Below, one piece after another: positions 53,771-55,026 of a stretch of 55,026 nucleotides of DNA (within the stretch, counting starts at the first letter, position 1; every line of letters begins with the position of its first letter). Origin of the DNA: Prevotella sp. Lineage in GTDB: Bacteria; Bacteroidota; Bacteroidia; Bacteroidales; Bacteroidaceae. The notes below the pieces were generated by a model. That model was given only the letters and a program-made list of their open reading frames with translations. It was not told the origin of the DNA and searched no databases. The stretch is taken from positions 1-55,026 of the forward strand of contig JALERP010000157.1 in NCBI GenBank assembly GCA_022764085.1. The letters are read 5' to 3'. Position numbers and translations under genes: made by a program.

Positions 53771-54564
53771 TATTTAGAAATCTCAATATCCCTCCTCACG
53801 TTGTCGCGTATCTTGGTGAGATACTGTTTCATGCGGTCGCCATCCTTATTGTCGATAATATCGAGCAGTTCCTTCAGCTCGTCGCGAATCTGCGCCACCT
53901 GGTCGCTTGTGTAGGGGTTGAAGAGAATCTCTTGAAGGAGATAGTCATCCTCGTTGAGCACGCCCTTGGCTATGCGCATGTGGCGCTTGAAGGTAGTTCC
54001 TGGTGCGTCCTGATGCTTCATCACGGCTGCAAACACGAAGGTGCTGACGAATGGGATACTAAGCGAGTAAGCCACTGTACGGTCATGTTCCTCGAATGTG
54101 TATTCGTATATGTTGAGACCGAGACGCTGATAGAGGTCCTTGAAGAAAATGCGTCCCATATAGTCACCCTCGCAGATGATGATGGCATTCTCCTCATGCA
54201 GTTGGTTGAGGTTGGCGAATGTGGGTCCGAACATCGGGTGAGTGCTCACATATCGGAAGCCCGTTGAGTCGTAGTATTCCTTGAGATTGGTCTTCACCGA
54301 CGATATGTCGCTGATAATGCAATCCTTTGGCAGATAGGGCAACACTTCCTTGAATGCCGGAATGGTGTATTTCACTGTCACGGCATTGATGACGAGTTCG
54401 GGAGCGAACTCCCTTACCTCGTCCAATGACATAAGTCTCTGGCAATTATACGTGAATCTCATTCGCTTAGGGTCTTTCTCATACACCGCCGTCTCGTGGT
54501 CGAAACTGAGCAGGTCGAGAAAGAAACTTCCCATTTTTCCAGCACCGAGAATTAGAATTTTCAT
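53770..54564 (-). CDS. Prephenate dehydrogenase-type protein (TyrA family)
   Basis: TyrA oxidatively decarboxylates prephenate to 4-hydroxyphenylpyruvate for tyrosine synthesis. This 264-residue protein starts MKILILGAGKMGSFF with the GxGxxG nucleotide-binding loop (G7, G9, G12). It shows the family segments DISSVKTNLKEYY and STHPMFGPTFANL, and the C-terminal helical dimer domain with SIPFVSTFVFAAVM. There is no fused chorismate mutase or ACT domain. I use the ATG at 54564; the frame extends only to a TTG at 54573. No other aromatic amino acid genes are beside it, so the assignment rests on family features. Confidence 0.88.
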   Translation of the reverse strand: MKILILGAGKMGSFFLDLLSFDHETAVYEKDPKRMRFTYNCQRLMSLDEVREFAPELVINAVTVKYTIPAFKEVLPYLPKDCIISDISSVKTNLKEYYDSTGFRYVSTHPMFGPTFANLNQLHEENAIIICEGDYMGRIFFKDLYQRLGLNIYEYTFEEHDRTVAYSLSIPFVSTFVFAAVMKHQDAPGTTFKRHMRIAKGVLNEDDYLLQEILFNPYTSDQVAQIRDELKELLDIIDNKDGDRMKQYLTKIRDNVRRDIEISK

Positions 54565-54613
54565 TGCATTCAAATATTATTTACTTAAGTTTCTCATATA
54601 CTCAACTTTTTGG

Positions 54614-54728
54614 AAGTTAAGGAGTTAAGGAGTTATCGCTCCCGTTGGTCGCTGGGAGTTAAGCCATTAGTATTGAGCATTGGATATAAGCGCAACAACA
54701 TTTGGCTTAACTCCTTAACTCCTTAACT
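54614..54728. repeat. Large inverted repeat of GTTAAGGA arrays
   Basis: Left arm AAGTTAAGGAGTTAAGGAGT (begins 54614) and right arm CTTAACTCCTTAACTCC (within 54706-54728) are reverse complements, separated by about 70 bases. The repeat lies between kduI and the TyrA-type gene on the same strand and may end kduI transcription. Confidence 0.7.
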
Positions 54729-54768
54729 ACCAACTATTATCCTTACTTGCTAAAGTTGAATTCTTAAT

Positions 54769-55026
54769 TTACTTCAAGTCGGTTATCAGCGAAAAGTCCT
54801 GGTCGCCGTAGTCGAGGTTTTCTCCACCCATACCCCAGATGAAGGTATAGTTGTGAGTAGCAGCTGCAGAGTGGATGCTCCATTCAGGCGATAGCACAGC
54901 CTGGTCGCCTTTCATCCAGATGTGACGTGTTTCGTTCACCTCACCCATGAAATGGCATACAGCCTGGTCGGCAGGTACTTCAAAGTAGAAGTAAGCCTCC
55001 ATACGACGGCTATGCACGTGGGCAGG
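54769..55026 (-). CDS. kduI: 5-keto-4-deoxyuronate isomerase, C-terminal part (cut by window edge)
   Basis: KduI converts 5-keto-4-deoxyuronate to 2,5-diketo-3-deoxygluconate in the breakdown of pectin and glycosaminoglycan oligosaccharides. The last 85 or so residues are in the window: [17 protein letters not shown], then [12 protein letters not shown], and [25 protein letters not shown]. They carry cupin metal-ligand positions (H and E in HSRRMEAY, and the His of WSIHSA). The gene continues beyond base 55026, and no start can be given. With uxaB it suggests uronate catabolism. Confidence 0.93.
   Translation of the reverse strand, partial: PAHVHSRRMEAYFYFEVPADQAVCHFMGEVNETRHIWMKGDQAVLSPEWSIHSAAATHNYTFIWGMGGENLDYGDQDFSLITDLK

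Overview
The window looks like a chromosome segment from a Bacteroidota species, most likely Prevotellaceae (Prevotella/Segatella-like). Support comes from three sources. Upstream sequences repeatedly fit the Bacteroidota promoter form TTTG-N19..22-TAnnTTTG, with few Shine-Dalgarno sites. The primary sigma factor is the short 287-residue Bacteroidota type. Gene content includes MaeB, M13 peptidase, TonB receptor, GH10 xylanase, UxaB and KduI. No phage, transposase, integrase or CRISPR array was seen.

Layout. 1-7.2 kb: a decayed AAA-ATPase-like gene, then a surface-glycan glycosyltransferase locus with two genes on + and four plus a small orphan on -. The locus is mosaic in base composition. 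7.2-12.4 kb: trmD with a promoter almost touching its start codon, an unknown protein, a DUF4923-like secreted protein, and an MBOAT/SGNH acyltransfer pair. 12.6-19.1 kb: malic enzyme (maeB type), tagaturonate reductase (uxaB) and a TonB-dependent receptor. 19.2-23.7 kb: two identical tRNA-Lys(CTT) genes divergent from an ABC-F gene, then an M13 metallopeptidase.

23.8-32.4 kb holds the most unusual block. It is a five-gene run behind one good promoter: a triple zinc-ribbon protein, a membrane Ser/Thr kinase, a four-module CbxX/CfxQ(EccA)-type AAA+ protein with an N-terminal zinc ribbon, an FHA protein with two zinc ribbons, and a PP2C phosphatase. Together they look like a closed write/read/erase phosphorylation circuit coupled to an AAA+ remodelling machine. 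I cannot match it to a named system. It is followed with tiny gaps by metA, a U32 (RlhA/TrhP-like) gene and a lipoprotein that also ends in a zinc ribbon.

36.1-55 kb: an EamA transporter, truA, a YihY/BrkB membrane protein, RNase P RNA, a Do-family protease, the primary sigma factor, two secreted proteins of unknown function (one very rich in Trp/Tyr), a FadL/OmpP1-like porin, an SGNH hydrolase, a PcrA/UvrD helicase, a 1021-residue GH10 xylanase with autotransporter-type beta repeats, a TerB-DnaJ protein, a second EamA transporter, a TyrA-type dehydrogenase, and the 3' part of kduI at the edge.

Two non-coding signals stand out. A 79-bp element occurs three times (21569, 45693, 46478), always in the same orientation just before a start codon. 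Its internal hairpin shows compensatory changes between copies. The tRNA-Lys and ABC-F promoters, divergent and about 90 bp apart, share an 11-base -33 block and an extended -7 block. All calls are from reading the sequence; no searches were run.
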